Assembly: GCA_020831965.1 (NCBI GenBank) | Contig: JAFIFP010000007.1 | Location: 62,001 to 126,000 of the forward strand | Direction: 5' to 3' | Length of the DNA: 64,000 bases | DNA from: Idiomarina sp. | GTDB lineage: Bacteria > Pseudomonadota > Gammaproteobacteria > Enterobacterales > Alteromonadaceae | Shown: positions 25,482 through 35,084 of the stretch, piece after piece | Layout: every line of letters begins with the position of its first letter | How positions within the stretch are numbered: the first letter of the stretch is position 1 | The notes under the pieces: generated by a model | The model's database searches: none | What the model was told of the DNA's origin: nothing | The model's input: only the letters and a program-made list of their open reading frames with translations | Made by a program: the position numbers and the translations under genes

Positions 25482-27704
25482 TTATGCGATCTGGATTGGC
25501 ACCAGACCTTCATAGCGTTGCAGTAGGGTGGTCATTTCTTTGGCCGGAATCGGGCGGCTGAATAAGAAGCCTTGACCAATACTGCAGCTGCGTTCCATCA
25601 AAAACTCAACTTGCTCTTCGGTTTCAACGCCTTCGGCGACTACGCCGATATCTAGGCTTTGGGCAAGGTTAATGATGGTTTGTGTGATAGTCGCGTCGTC
25701 TTTATCGTCCGGTAAGTCGCGAATGAAAGAGCGATCAATTTTCAGTGCGTTTACCGGGAAATGCTTCAAGTAAGAAAGTGACGAATAGCCGACACCGAAA
25801 TCATCAATGGCTAAAGTCATGCCATTTTCACGCACGGAGTGCATGAAATTAGTGTGAGACTTAATGTTTTCAATAAACACCTGCTCGGTTAATTCGAGCT
25901 CGAGCGAGTGAGGTGGCAGCTCAGTTTCTTTGAGCACATCGAGAATATGCTTAATGAGATCGGGTGATTGAAGCTGCTTACCTGAAAGGTTTACCGACAA
26001 TTGAATATCTTCAAAGCCATTCAATTGCCATTTTCTTACCTGCTGACAAGCTTCTTTTAATACAAACTCTGAAATAGGAATGATGAGCCCTGTATCTTCC
26101 GCCACGGGGATAAATTGATCAGGCCCAATGACTTTACCGTCGTCTTCAATCCACCGAACGAGAGCCTCCACACCGACGATCTTGCGGCTCGACATATCGA
26201 CCTTCGGCTGATAGTAGACGTCGAGTTGACCTGCTTCAACGGCATGTCGTAAGCGCTGAACCAGCTCCATACGCTCATTAAGTTCTTGGTGTAAGACTTG
26301 GCTGTACACGTGATAAATACTGCGGCCACGTTCTTTCGCGCGATACAAAGCTGTATCTGCGTTGCGCATAATGTCATCGCCACTTTCGCAGCCACTTTGG
26401 CTGACGGCAATACCAATACTTGCACTAATAAAGAGCTCATAATCATCAATATAGAAATGCTCTTCGAGGCTATCGAGTACTTTACGAGCCAGACTTTCCA
26501 GTGGTGCGATGTTCTGAATATCTGTCATGGTCATGGCAAACTCATCGCCGCCCATGCGCGCAAGCATACCGGATTTTGGCTGAATGCGAGAAAGCCTATC
26601 TGCGACAGCTTTAAGGAGTGAGTCACCGACAGAATGTCCCAGTGCGTCGTTTACTTCCTTGAAGTTATCTAAGTCGATCAGTAGGGCGCCAACATATTGT
26701 ACGCTGTCTTGACTACGCTTCATCGCTTGGTCGAGGTGTTCCATTAACGCATTTCGATTCGCTAAATCAGTCAGCCAATCATGTTCAGCAAGATATGCCA
26801 TGCGTTTCTCGACGCGCTCTCGTTCTTCAATTTCCATATAGAGATCGAGGTTAGTATCTGCGAGTTCTTGTGCACGGACGCGACTTACGCCAAGAACATA
26901 CAAAACAAAAGTTAAGAGTGCGGTCGAAATAGAGCCGGCTAAAACAACGAAGAGTGGAAGGCGACTGCGCATCTCACTAAGGCGGGTTGAAGAAGGCCAA
27001 AGCTCAAAGCGCAGTGTTTGGTCGAAGATGGTCACTTCTTGCGATGCGGCCCAACGATCGTAGAGTCGACGGTCCGCTGCGAACTCGAAGATTCGCTCAT
27101 TCGTTGAACCGCGAATAATTTGAAATTGTGAATGCTCGGACAAGTAGCGCGCCGTTGTCGCGTGCAACAGTTGCTCTGTATCTAAAACACCAATAAAGAA
27201 GCCTGCGGGGTAATCCACTAAGCGCGGAATAATCATGAGCATGTCTGCGGGACTTGCCGCCAGTTCATTTGCTGGTAATAGATAGCGCGCTTGATCGCGA
27301 AGTGCCGCTAACGACACGCCACTTTGGGTTGAGAAGCGGGTTCCTACTATGTCACTTGCATTCTCGGTAGGGTGAGTACCAAGGATAACGCCGTCTTCAC
27401 TCACCCAATACAACTTTCGGAAATGCGGGAAATAGGCTTGAATGACATCGCCATCGTCAAGCCAAGTGGCACCATCTGGGTCTGAGAAGTCAGCCTGGCG
27501 AGCAACAAAGGTCATGCCGAACATGTGTGAACGAAGATCCCGCTGAAGTTCGCTAACAAGCGCACTTAACTCGTCATTTATGTTTGACTGAATGTTTTGG
27601 TTATCTACATATCGCAACGCGAGCGTTACAGCGAGGGTCAACAGAACCCCGCAGACAGCTGCGAGTATGGCTTGGCGATATTGTGTGAGTTGTTGCATCT
27701 GCAC
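25482..27704 (-). CDS. Membrane GGDEF-EAL protein (c-di-GMP metabolism)
   Basis: A 740-residue signalling protein. One membrane helix (about 13-31), a roughly 215-residue periplasmic sensor segment and a second helix (about 250-270) precede a GGDEF domain (motif at 385-389) and an EAL domain (EAL at 513-515). The phosphodiesterase residues look intact: EALVRW, NLSGKQL, ELTEQ, DDFGVGYSSL, LKIDRSF and AEGVETEEQ. The GGDEF I-site position reads PKSG instead of RxxD, so product inhibition is probably lost. The family hydrolyses or makes c-di-GMP; net phosphodiesterase activity is likely but not certain. It is placed between aacS (72-base gap) and the ETF-QO gene (27-base gap). Confidence 0.93.
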   Translation of the reverse strand: MQMQQLTQYRQAILAAVCGVLLTLAVTLALRYVDNQNIQSNINDELSALVSELQRDLRSHMFGMTFVARQADFSDPDGATWLDDGDVIQAYFPHFRKLYWVSEDGVILGTHPTENASDIVGTRFSTQSGVSLAALRDQARYLLPANELAASPADMLMIIPRLVDYPAGFFIGVLDTEQLLHATTARYLSEHSQFQIIRGSTNERIFEFAADRRLYDRWAASQEVTIFDQTLRFELWPSSTRLSEMRSRLPLFVVLAGSISTALLTFVLYVLGVSRVRAQELADTNLDLYMEIEERERVEKRMAYLAEHDWLTDLANRNALMEHLDQAMKRSQDSVQYVGALLIDLDNFKEVNDALGHSVGDSLLKAVADRLSRIQPKSGMLARMGGDEFAMTMTDIQNIAPLESLARKVLDSLEEHFYIDDYELFISASIGIAVSQSGCESGDDIMRNADTALYRAKERGRSIYHVYSQVLHQELNERMELVQRLRHAVEAGQLDVYYQPKVDMSSRKIVGVEALVRWIEDDGKVIGPDQFIPVAEDTGLIIPISEFVLKEACQQVRKWQLNGFEDIQLSVNLSGKQLQSPDLIKHILDVLKETELPPHSLELELTEQVFIENIKSHTNFMHSVRENGMTLAIDDFGVGYSSLSYLKHFPVNALKIDRSFIRDLPDDKDDATITQTIINLAQSLDIGVVAEGVETEEQVEFLMERSCSIGQGFLFSRPIPAKEMTTLLQRYEGLVPIQIA

Positions 27705-27728
27705 CCAACGCGTTGTCTAAAGAAAGCC

Positions 27729-27760
27729 AAACCCCGATAATTACGTAATACCCGAGGTTT
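27729..27760 (-). terminator. Weak hairpin between aacS and the GGDEF-EAL gene
   Basis: AAACC-C-CG and CG-A-GGTTT pair around an inner palindrome ATTACGTAAT (27740-27749). On the minus strand it is followed by GGCTTTCTTT, with no clean T run. It may be an attenuator, partial terminator or operator. Confidence 0.4.
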
Positions 27761-27776
27761 AGCAACTTAAATTAGA

Positions 27777-29726
27777 TTATCCGTGTAGTTCCGGCCGATT
27801 TCTGAACAACTCCAGAGCTTCTGGATTTGCTAGTGCATCGGTATTTTTAACCACTTGGCCATGAACAACTTGTCTAACTGCGAGTTCGACGATCTTTCCA
27901 CTAATTGTGCGAGGTATATCAGTAACTTGTAAAATTACCGCAGGCACATGCCGTGGCGTAGCGTTGGCTCGGATCACTTGCTTAATCTCATTTCTCAGCG
28001 TGTCATCAAGAGTTACGCCGTCGCGCAATCTTACAAACAGGACGACACGCTCATCATCCTGCCATTGCTGACCGATAGCCACACTTTCAAGCACGGCATA
28101 GACCTTTTCCACTTGTCGATAGATTTCCGCCGTGCCAATGCGGACACCACCCGGATTGAGGACCGCGTCGGAGCGACCATAGATCACAACCCCACCTTCA
28201 TGGGTCAGTTCTGCATAATCTCCATGTGCCCAGATATTGCTGAAACGTTCGAAGTATGCCGCGTGATACTTTGAGCCATTCTCATCATTCCAAAAGCCGA
28301 TTGGCATGGAAGGAAAAGGAGCCTCACAGACCAGTTCACCTTTCTCGTCGACAACGGGTTGGCCAGCGTCGTTAAACACATTGACTGCGAGCCCTAAACC
28401 ACGGCATTGGAGCTGTCCGCGATAAACGGGAAGAATCGGATTACCTAATGCGAAGCACGAAATGATATCTGTACCACCTGAAATTGATGACAAGCACAGA
28501 TCGGATTTAATGTGCTCGTAAATATAATCAAAACTCTCGGGAGGCAGCACTGAACCGGTGGTGAGTATGGTACGCAAGCTTGATAAATGATGACTCTGTC
28601 GCGGTTTTGCACCCGCTTTTTCGAGCGCGGAAATATACTTTGCACTGGTTCCAAAAACGGTAATACCCTCATTATCGATGAGATCAGGCATTGCATTTTC
28701 ATTGGGATAGAAGGGAGAACCATCAAATAGCACAAGACGCGCGCCTACTGCTAAGCCAGAGACTAACCAGTTCCACATCATCCATCCGCAGGTGGTGAAG
28801 TAGAACAATGAATCCTGACGTGAGAGATCGGTGTGTAGTGCATGTTCTTTTAGATGCTGTAACAGCGTACCGCCGACACCATGAACAATACACTTAGGCA
28901 CACCGGTCGTTCCGGAGCTAAACATAATGTAGAGCGGGTCGTTGAAGCGCCGTGGTGTGAAGGTCAGTGTTGTTGCTGACATATCGAGGAAGTCATTCCA
29001 ATGCACGGCACCACGAATTGAATGTTGGAGCTTGGCAAACGGCGCCACAATTAATTGGGTCGCCGTGGGTAACGCGTCGAAAATCGTGTTGACCTTGTCG
29101 CTAATATCGATGGTTTTGCCATTATAGAAGTAGCCATCGACCGTAATGAGTACTTTCGGCTCTATCTGTCCGAACCGGTCTAACACGCCTTGCACACCGA
29201 AGTCGGGCGAGCAGCTCGACCATACGGCACCAATACTTGCCGTAGCAAGCATGCCAATTATGGCTTCAATACAGTTCGGTAGCATCGCTGCAACACGGTC
29301 GCCAGGTTTCACGCCTTTATCCTTGAGGCGTGCTGCAAGTGCCGCGGTTAATTCGTAAAGCTCGGCATAATTCAGCTCCCGGCGGGTACCGTCTTCACCA
29401 TGAAAAACAAGAGCCGAGTGAGCATCTCGATAGCGTAATAGATTCTCAGCAAAATTTAACTGAGCCTCAGGAAACCAAGTAGCGCCTGGCATTTTCTCGG
29501 GGTCAGCTAAGACAGTATTGCCTTTGTGTCCGATTACCTTGAAGTAGTCCCACAGATATGACCAAAAGGACTCTTTTTCTTTTACTGACCAAGCATGTAG
29601 TTGTGCATAGTCATCGTCAAAGGCCTGCTGGAACTCTGACTCAACCGCGCGCATGAAATCGATCATGCGGGTCGCTTCAATTTGACCTTGCGATGGTTTC
29701 CATAAGACTTTTGCTTGCTGTGTCAT
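27777..29726 (-). CDS. aacS: Acetoacetyl-CoA synthetase
   Basis: ANL-superfamily ligase that activates acetoacetate to acetoacetyl-CoA with ATP. The 649-residue length and the start (LWKPS...ARMIDFMRAV-like N-terminus, WFPEAQLNFAENLLR) fit acetoacetate-CoA ligase. The adenylation motif is IMFSSGTTGVPKCIVHG, followed by FFYTTCGWMMWNWLVSGL-type sequence and a C-terminal GRSDAVLNPGGVRIGTAEIY, with the catalytic lysine region TISGKIVELAV. It follows the HMG-CoA lyase gene by 23 bases and would use the acetoacetate that the lyase releases. Confidence 0.94.
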   Translation of the reverse strand: MTQQAKVLWKPSQGQIEATRMIDFMRAVESEFQQAFDDDYAQLHAWSVKEKESFWSYLWDYFKVIGHKGNTVLADPEKMPGATWFPEAQLNFAENLLRYRDAHSALVFHGEDGTRRELNYAELYELTAALAARLKDKGVKPGDRVAAMLPNCIEAIIGMLATASIGAVWSSCSPDFGVQGVLDRFGQIEPKVLITVDGYFYNGKTIDISDKVNTIFDALPTATQLIVAPFAKLQHSIRGAVHWNDFLDMSATTLTFTPRRFNDPLYIMFSSGTTGVPKCIVHGVGGTLLQHLKEHALHTDLSRQDSLFYFTTCGWMMWNWLVSGLAVGARLVLFDGSPFYPNENAMPDLIDNEGITVFGTSAKYISALEKAGAKPRQSHHLSSLRTILTTGSVLPPESFDYIYEHIKSDLCLSSISGGTDIISCFALGNPILPVYRGQLQCRGLGLAVNVFNDAGQPVVDEKGELVCEAPFPSMPIGFWNDENGSKYHAAYFERFSNIWAHGDYAELTHEGGVVIYGRSDAVLNPGGVRIGTAEIYRQVEKVYAVLESVAIGQQWQDDERVVLFVRLRDGVTLDDTLRNEIKQVIRANATPRHVPAVILQVTDIPRTISGKIVELAVRQVVHGQVVKNTDALANPEALELFRNRPELHG

Positions 29727-29749
29727 AACTCAACCTTTCAGGTATTAGT

Positions 29750-30655
29750 TTAGGTATTGGCGGTGGCGAGCCGGGCTAGACTGACGTTAGAGCGTGGAGA
29801 TTGACCGAGTGCTTCGCAAACCGCATGCCCCGCATTGACGATGGCATCTAGGTCAACGCCAGTCTCAATGCCCATGCCTTGCAGCATATACAAAACATCT
29901 TCTGTCGCGACGTTGCCACTTGCACCTTTGGCATAGGGGCAACCTCCAAGTCCAGCGACTGCGCTATCGATCACCGCTATGCCCATAGGTAGGCAGGCAG
30001 CCAAATTCGCGAGTGCTTGTCCGTAGGTGTTGTGGAAATGCAGGGCCAATTGAGGCATGGGAATATGTTCTGCGACTGCGCCGAGCATACGTTGTGCATG
30101 CAAGGGCGTTCCAACGCCTATGGTGTCGCCAAGGGATATTTCGTAGCAACCGAGTTCATGAAGTAGACGCGACACTCTGACAACCTCTGCAATGTCTACA
30201 TCACCTTGATAAGGACAGCCTAGCACACAGGATACATAGCCGCGTACCTTCTTTCCGGCCTTATTCGCTGCCGCAACAACGGGCTCAAAGCGTTCAATAG
30301 ACTCGGCAATTGAGCAATTGATATTCTTTTGGCTAAAGGCTTCAGACGCTGCGCCGAATACCGCAACTTCGTCGGCACCGGCCGCCATCGCAAGTTCAAA
30401 ACCCTTGAGGTTCGGGGTTAGTGCGGTATAGGTCACTCCGTTTTGGCGTTGAATGCGTTGCATAACATCGTGACTTTCTGCCATTTGTGGCACCCACTTG
30501 GGGCTCACAAAGCTTCCCGCCTCAATGGTTTGAAGGCCTGATGCTGAGAGCGCGTTAATAAGCGCTACTTTAGTGTCAGTGCTTAATGCTTTCTCATTCT
30601 GGAGTCCATCACGGGGACCTACTTCCACAATTCGAACATTGGCCGGTAACGTCAT
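29750..30655 (-). CDS. liuE: Hydroxymethylglutaryl-CoA lyase
   Basis: Last step of leucine degradation: cleaves HMG-CoA to acetoacetate and acetyl-CoA. A TIM-barrel of 301 residues with VEVGPRDGLQNEK at the N-terminus (divalent metal and substrate), SLGDTIGVGTP, ALHFHNTYGQALANL and the lyase signature GLGGCPYAKGASGNVATED carrying the catalytic cysteine. I place the start at ATG 30655 with AAGGAG seven bases upstream. The longer frame to 30685 overlaps the liuD end and lacks an RBS. It lies 10 bases downstream of liuD. Confidence 0.95.
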   Translation of the reverse strand: MTLPANVRIVEVGPRDGLQNEKALSTDTKVALINALSASGLQTIEAGSFVSPKWVPQMAESHDVMQRIQRQNGVTYTALTPNLKGFELAMAAGADEVAVFGAASEAFSQKNINCSIAESIERFEPVVAAANKAGKKVRGYVSCVLGCPYQGDVDIAEVVRVSRLLHELGCYEISLGDTIGVGTPLHAQRMLGAVAEHIPMPQLALHFHNTYGQALANLAACLPMGIAVIDSAVAGLGGCPYAKGASGNVATEDVLYMLQGMGIETGVDLDAIVNAGHAVCEALGQSPRSNVSLARLATANT

Positions 30656-30665
30656 GAGTCGCTCC

Positions 30666-32630
30666 TTATGCGTCGCTGTCTGCAATGGCTAGAGCTACAA
30701 GTTCCGCGCCGTCTGAAACTAAGTCACCCACGCCAAAGAATACTTGCTCAACAACGCCATCCAGAGGAGCTCGGATGGTGTACTCCATCTTCATGGCTTC
30801 CATGACGATTAATGCTTGTCCTGATTTTACCGCATCACCGGCAGCAACACTCACAGCGACAATAGTGCCATTCATTGGGGCTGTCATGGTGCCGGCTTGT
30901 TCTTCATGCGCCAACTCAGCCAGCGGATCAAAGGCATGACAATCAAAGCGACCCTGCTGAGTAAAGAGCGTGTAGCCGTGCTGGGTGACCGCAAGCTCTG
31001 CGTGCATGCGTCTGCCATTAACATCAACCATGCGCTCATCAATGATTCGAATTGACGTGTGCGAGTCCGGTTCGAGCCAGTTGTCACCAGTGCGTGTAAA
31101 AGTGAGGCTTACGGGCTCAGTGACCGACAGCTGGAGAGATTGTTGATTTCGTGCATTAGTCTGCCAGCCTAGCTCGGTTTCCCAAGGTTCAGCAAAGTCA
31201 CTGGTATTTCGACGTTGTTCAAGGACCCTTGCGGCCACAAGACGCAGCATGAGACTTTGCTGTTCGTCGGTCCATTGCTGCGTCAGCGCATCACCGTGAT
31301 CCTCAATAAAATGAGTGCTGACGTTTGCCGCTGCGAATTCCGGATGGCGAGCGATAGCATGAAGGTAATCAATATTGGTGGTCAGTCCGCTAATACGGGT
31401 ATCGCGCAGGGCTATTTTAAGGCGGCTCAGTGCCTCTTCACGTGTTTCCCCCCAGACAATCAACTTCGCAATCATGGGGTCATAGAAGGTACTGACTTGA
31501 TTCCCTTGAATCACACCACTGTCGACGCGAATATATGCGTCTTGCGGTGGGAATTTTACATATTCAAGCGTACCGGTGCTCGGCATGAAGTTGTCACTTG
31601 CATCTTCCGCGTAAATTCGGGCTTCGAAAGCGTGACCGTCGATCTCTACGTCTTCTTGGCTCAATGGCAGGGCTTCACCTGCTGCGACTCTCAATTGCCA
31701 GTTGACGAGGTCAATACCGGTAATCATCTCAGTTACCGGATGTTCTACCTGCAAACGCGTATTCATTTCCATGAAATAGAAGTTCTCGTCAGCATCGAGG
31801 AGAAACTCAACAGTACCAGCGCCTTCATAATCGATGGCTTGCGCTGCACGCACGGCAGCTTCACCCATGGCTTTGCGAGTTTCATCGCTGAGCCCAGGTG
31901 CTGGTGCTTCTTCGATCACTTTTTGGTGACGGCGTTGCACGGAACAATCGCGCTCGGCGAGATAGAGTGCGTTGCCATGGCTGTCGCAGAATACTTGAAT
32001 TTCCACATGACGAGGTTGGCGAATATATTTCTCAACTAGCATTTTATCGTTGCTAAAGGCAGCTTTGGCTTCTCGTCTTGCTGAAGCGAGGGCTTCGTCA
32101 AACTCATTGGCTTGATTGACGATACGCATGCCTTTCCCACCGCCGCCGTACGCAGCTTTAAGCAAGACTGGATAGCCAATTTTTTCAGCTTCTGCTGCCA
32201 GTAGAGAGTCGCTTTGATCGTCCCCATGATAGCCCGGTACCAGGGGAACGCCGGCTTTAGCCATAATAGTTTTGGCAGCACTTTTTGAACCCATTGCAGT
32301 AATGGCGGGAATAGGAGGTCCGACAAAAATCAAGCCTGCTTGCTGCAGTGCTTGGGCAAAGCCCTCATTCTCAGATAGAAAGCCATAGCCTGGGTGAACT
32401 GCATCAGCGCCAGTTGTCCGTGCCGCTTCGATAATTTTGTCTGCGCGCAAATAGGACTCGCCACTCGGGGAAGGCCCAATATGAATGGCCTCATCCGCCA
32501 ACAAGACGTGTTGGGCATGACGGTCAGCATCTGAATAGACAGCGACGGTTTGAATTCCCATCTCTTTTGCACTCGCAATAATGCGACAGGCAATTTCTCC
32601 GCGGTTCGCGATTAATACTTTAGTTAGCAT
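30666..32630 (-). CDS. liuD: 3-methylcrotonyl-CoA carboxylase, biotin-carrying alpha subunit
   Basis: Biotin carboxylase plus biotin carrier subunit of the ATP-dependent carboxylase acting on 3-methylcrotonyl-CoA in leucine breakdown. Over 654 residues: VLIANRGEIACRIIASAKEM at the start, the ATP-grasp loop KAAYGGGGKGMRIV, EMNTRLQVEHPVTEMITGIDL, and a C-terminal biotinyl domain with EAMKMEY (Lys614). ATG 32630 gives the standard MLTKVLIANRGEIA start, 4 bases after the liuC stop; ATG 32642, four codons earlier, is an alternative that overlaps liuC. Confidence 0.95.
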   Translation of the reverse strand: MLTKVLIANRGEIACRIIASAKEMGIQTVAVYSDADRHAQHVLLADEAIHIGPSPSGESYLRADKIIEAARTTGADAVHPGYGFLSENEGFAQALQQAGLIFVGPPIPAITAMGSKSAAKTIMAKAGVPLVPGYHGDDQSDSLLAAEAEKIGYPVLLKAAYGGGGKGMRIVNQANEFDEALASARREAKAAFSNDKMLVEKYIRQPRHVEIQVFCDSHGNALYLAERDCSVQRRHQKVIEEAPAPGLSDETRKAMGEAAVRAAQAIDYEGAGTVEFLLDADENFYFMEMNTRLQVEHPVTEMITGIDLVNWQLRVAAGEALPLSQEDVEIDGHAFEARIYAEDASDNFMPSTGTLEYVKFPPQDAYIRVDSGVIQGNQVSTFYDPMIAKLIVWGETREEALSRLKIALRDTRISGLTTNIDYLHAIARHPEFAAANVSTHFIEDHGDALTQQWTDEQQSLMLRLVAARVLEQRRNTSDFAEPWETELGWQTNARNQQSLQLSVTEPVSLTFTRTGDNWLEPDSHTSIRIIDERMVDVNGRRMHAELAVTQHGYTLFTQQGRFDCHAFDPLAELAHEEQAGTMTAPMNGTIVAVSVAAGDAVKSGQALIVMEAMKMEYTIRAPLDGVVEQVFFGVGDLVSDGAELVALAIADSDA

Positions 32631-32634
32631 AGGA

Positions 32635-33456
32635 TTATCCATTTTTTCCGTCGGTTGGCGGCTTACTCGAATCAGTAGTCTCTGCATGCCAGGCTGGGGT
32701 ACGTTTATCGAGAAAGGCAGTTAATCCTTCTTGCCCTTCGGCGGAGACGCGAATTTCCGCGATGCGGCGTGCAGTTTCACCAATCAAGGCCTCATCTAAT
32801 GGCGAGTGGCTCACGTCATGAACGAGCTTTTTCGCAGCGGACATCGCGGCAGGGCTACTCTTCAGCAGCGTCTCTAACCATTGGGCGACAACTACATCGG
32901 GCGACTCACTCACTTCTGAAAGGAGCCCCCAATGTGCTGCGGTGGCAGCAAAGAAACGCTCCGCTGTGGTCGCATATCGCCGCGCCGCTCGGCTACCCAT
33001 AGCGCGCACAACATAAGGACTAATTACTGCCGGAATAAGTCCGATTTTTACTTCACTGAGACAAAAACTTGCGTTGGGGGTGGCAACGGCAAGATCACAA
33101 CATGCAACCAGACCTACGGCACCACCAAAGGCGGCTCCTTGCACGACTGCGATGGTTGGCACAGGTAATTGATCGAGCTCCCACATGAGTGCACCGAGTT
33201 CGCCTGCATCAGCGACGTTCTCGTCATAGTTCTTGCTTGCCATACTGCGCATCCAATTGAGATCCGCGCCGGCGCTAAAGTTTTTTCCTTCAGAGCGCAA
33301 AACCAATGCGCGTACTTCGCCATGAATTCGAATCTGTGCTAAAGCGGCTCGTAGTTCACCGATCATGCGATCATCGAACGCATTGTGCACATCGGGGCGA
33401 TTCATAGTTAAGGTAGCGACCATGCGCTCATCTATGACTAAATCAACATAACTCAT
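32635..33456 (-). CDS. liuC: Methylglutaconyl-CoA hydratase (enoyl-CoA hydratase family)
   Basis: Crotonase-fold hydratase that converts 3-methylglutaconyl-CoA to HMG-CoA. The 273 residues show LTMNRPDVHNAFDDRMIGEL, the oxyanion region SAGADLNWMRSM, and AAFGGAVGLVACCDLAVATPNASFCLSEVKIGLIPAVISPYVV (split, about 105-150) with the glutamate of SEVKIGL. The C-terminal LTAFLDKRTPAW is typical of this group. The assignment to the leucine pathway rests on its place between liuB (9 bases) and liuD. Confidence 0.93.
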   Translation of the reverse strand: MSYVDLVIDERMVATLTMNRPDVHNAFDDRMIGELRAALAQIRIHGEVRALVLRSEGKNFSAGADLNWMRSMASKNYDENVADAGELGALMWELDQLPVPTIAVVQGAAFGGAVGLVACCDLAVATPNASFCLSEVKIGLIPAVISPYVVRAMGSRAARRYATTAERFFAATAAHWGLLSEVSESPDVVVAQWLETLLKSSPAAMSAAKKLVHDVSHSPLDEALIGETARRIAEIRVSAEGQEGLTAFLDKRTPAWHAETTDSSKPPTDGKNG

Positions 33457-33465
33457 GAGGGTCTC

Positions 33466-35073
33466 CTACATCCGGAACACGCCAAAGCGTGTTTCTTCGA
33501 TAGGTGCATTCAAGGCAGCCGCAAGACTCAGCCCGAGTATAGTGCGGGTTTCAGCAGGATCGATAATGCCATCGTCCCACAGGCGGCCTGAGGCGTAGTA
33601 GGGGTGCCCTTGATGCTCGTAGGTGTCGACAATAGGCTTTTTAAATGCAGCTTCGTCTTCGTCACTCCAGCTTTCACCTTTGCGAGTTTTACCGTCTCGA
33701 GTCACTTGGGCCATAACGCCAGCCGCTTGCTCACCGCCCATCACAGAAATACGAGCATTTGGCCACATAAACATGAGGGTTGGATCGTAAGCTCGCCCAC
33801 ACATACCGTAATTGCCAGCGCCGTAGCTACCGCCAATAAGCACAGTAAACTTGGGTACTTTGGCACAACTCACCGCAGTGACCATCTTTGCTCCATGCTT
33901 CGCAATTCCCTCGGCTTCATATTTTTTGCCCACCATAAAACCAGTGATGTTCTGCAAGAATACGAGGGGGATTTTGCGCTGAGCGCAAAGCTCAATGAAG
34001 TGCGCGCCTTTTTGCGCAGATTCGGAAAACAAAATACCGTTGTTGGCAACAATACCCACCGGGTAGCCGTGAATTCGCGCAAAGCCCGTGACGAGCGTAT
34101 TACCATAATTTTGCTTGAACTCATCGAAATCAGAGTCGTCGACCACCCGCGCAATAACTTCGCGGACATCATAAGGCTTGCGCAAATCAGTGCCGACGAT
34201 GCCGTAGATGTCTTCAACAGGGTAGCGGGGGGCTTTGGTAGCCTGACGATCAAGCTCGGTTTTCTTCGGACGATTCAAACGACTCACTGCCTTACGTGCT
34301 AAATCTAATGCATGTTCATCGTTGATGGCGAAATGGTCAGCTACCCCGGAGATACGAGTATGTACATCGGCGCCACCGAGCTCTTCTGCGCTGACTTCCT
34401 CGCCTGTTGCCGCTTTCACGAGCGGCGGTCCGGCGAGGAAAATAGTGCCTTGCTCTTTCACGATAATGGATTCGTCCGCCATGGCGGGTACATAGGCACC
34501 GCCCGCCGTGCAAAGGCCCATGACCACCGCGATTTGCGGGATGCCTTTTGCCGACATGTTGGCTTGATTAAAGAAGATACGGCCAAAATGGTCTCGATCC
34601 GGGAATACTTCATCCTGACGGGGTAGATTTGCTCCCCCTGAATCAACCAAATAAATACAAGGTAAGTGGCAACGTTCCGCAATTTCTTGCGCCCGTAGAT
34701 GCTTTTTTACTGTCAGCGGATAGTAGGTGCCGCCTTTCACTGTTGCGTCATTCGCAACAATCATACACTCGACACCGCTTACACGGCCGATACCCGCAAC
34801 GACACCCGCACAAGGAACGTAGTCATCGTAAACGTCCCATGCGGCAAACTGACCAATTTCGAGGAAAGGTGAACCCGGATCAAGCAGGCGTTGAATACGG
34901 TCACGAGCAAGTAGCTTACCGCGCGAAACATGACGTTCCTGATAGCTTTTGCCGCCACCTTGTTTAATTTGCTCGGCTTTAGTTTGTAAATCAGCAACGA
35001 CTTCACGCATCGCTTCTGCATTTGCAAGGAAGGCCTCGTCTCTGGGATTCACTTTACTGGTTAAGATTGCCAC
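33466..35073 (-). CDS. liuB: 3-methylcrotonyl-CoA carboxylase beta subunit (carboxyltransferase)
   Basis: Carboxyltransferase subunit that transfers CO2 from biotin of LiuD to 3-methylcrotonyl-CoA. The 535-residue protein begins with the family sequence and has [69 protein letters not shown] and [40 protein letters not shown] (listed in part). All are characteristic of MCC beta rather than propionyl- or acetyl-CoA carboxylases. It is 11 bases after liuA. Confidence 0.96.
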   Translation of the reverse strand: MAILTSKVNPRDEAFLANAEAMREVVADLQTKAEQIKQGGGKSYQERHVSRGKLLARDRIQRLLDPGSPFLEIGQFAAWDVYDDYVPCAGVVAGIGRVSGVECMIVANDATVKGGTYYPLTVKKHLRAQEIAERCHLPCIYLVDSGGANLPRQDEVFPDRDHFGRIFFNQANMSAKGIPQIAVVMGLCTAGGAYVPAMADESIIVKEQGTIFLAGPPLVKAATGEEVSAEELGGADVHTRISGVADHFAINDEHALDLARKAVSRLNRPKKTELDRQATKAPRYPVEDIYGIVGTDLRKPYDVREVIARVVDDSDFDEFKQNYGNTLVTGFARIHGYPVGIVANNGILFSESAQKGAHFIELCAQRKIPLVFLQNITGFMVGKKYEAEGIAKHGAKMVTAVSCAKVPKFTVLIGGSYGAGNYGMCGRAYDPTLMFMWPNARISVMGGEQAAGVMAQVTRDGKTRKGESWSDEDEAAFKKPIVDTYEHQGHPYYASGRLWDDGIIDPAETRTILGLSLAAALNAPIEETRFGVFRM

Positions 35074-35084
35074 TTTCGCTCTCC

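Noticed and set aside
31215-32039. 274-codon open frame antisense to liuD
   Set aside because: It lies fully inside the well-supported carboxylase gene on the other strand, has no family motif, and the amino acid mix is that of a shadow frame.
33604-34302. 232-codon open frame antisense to liuB
   Set aside because: Shadow of the carboxyltransferase gene; no start signal or motif.
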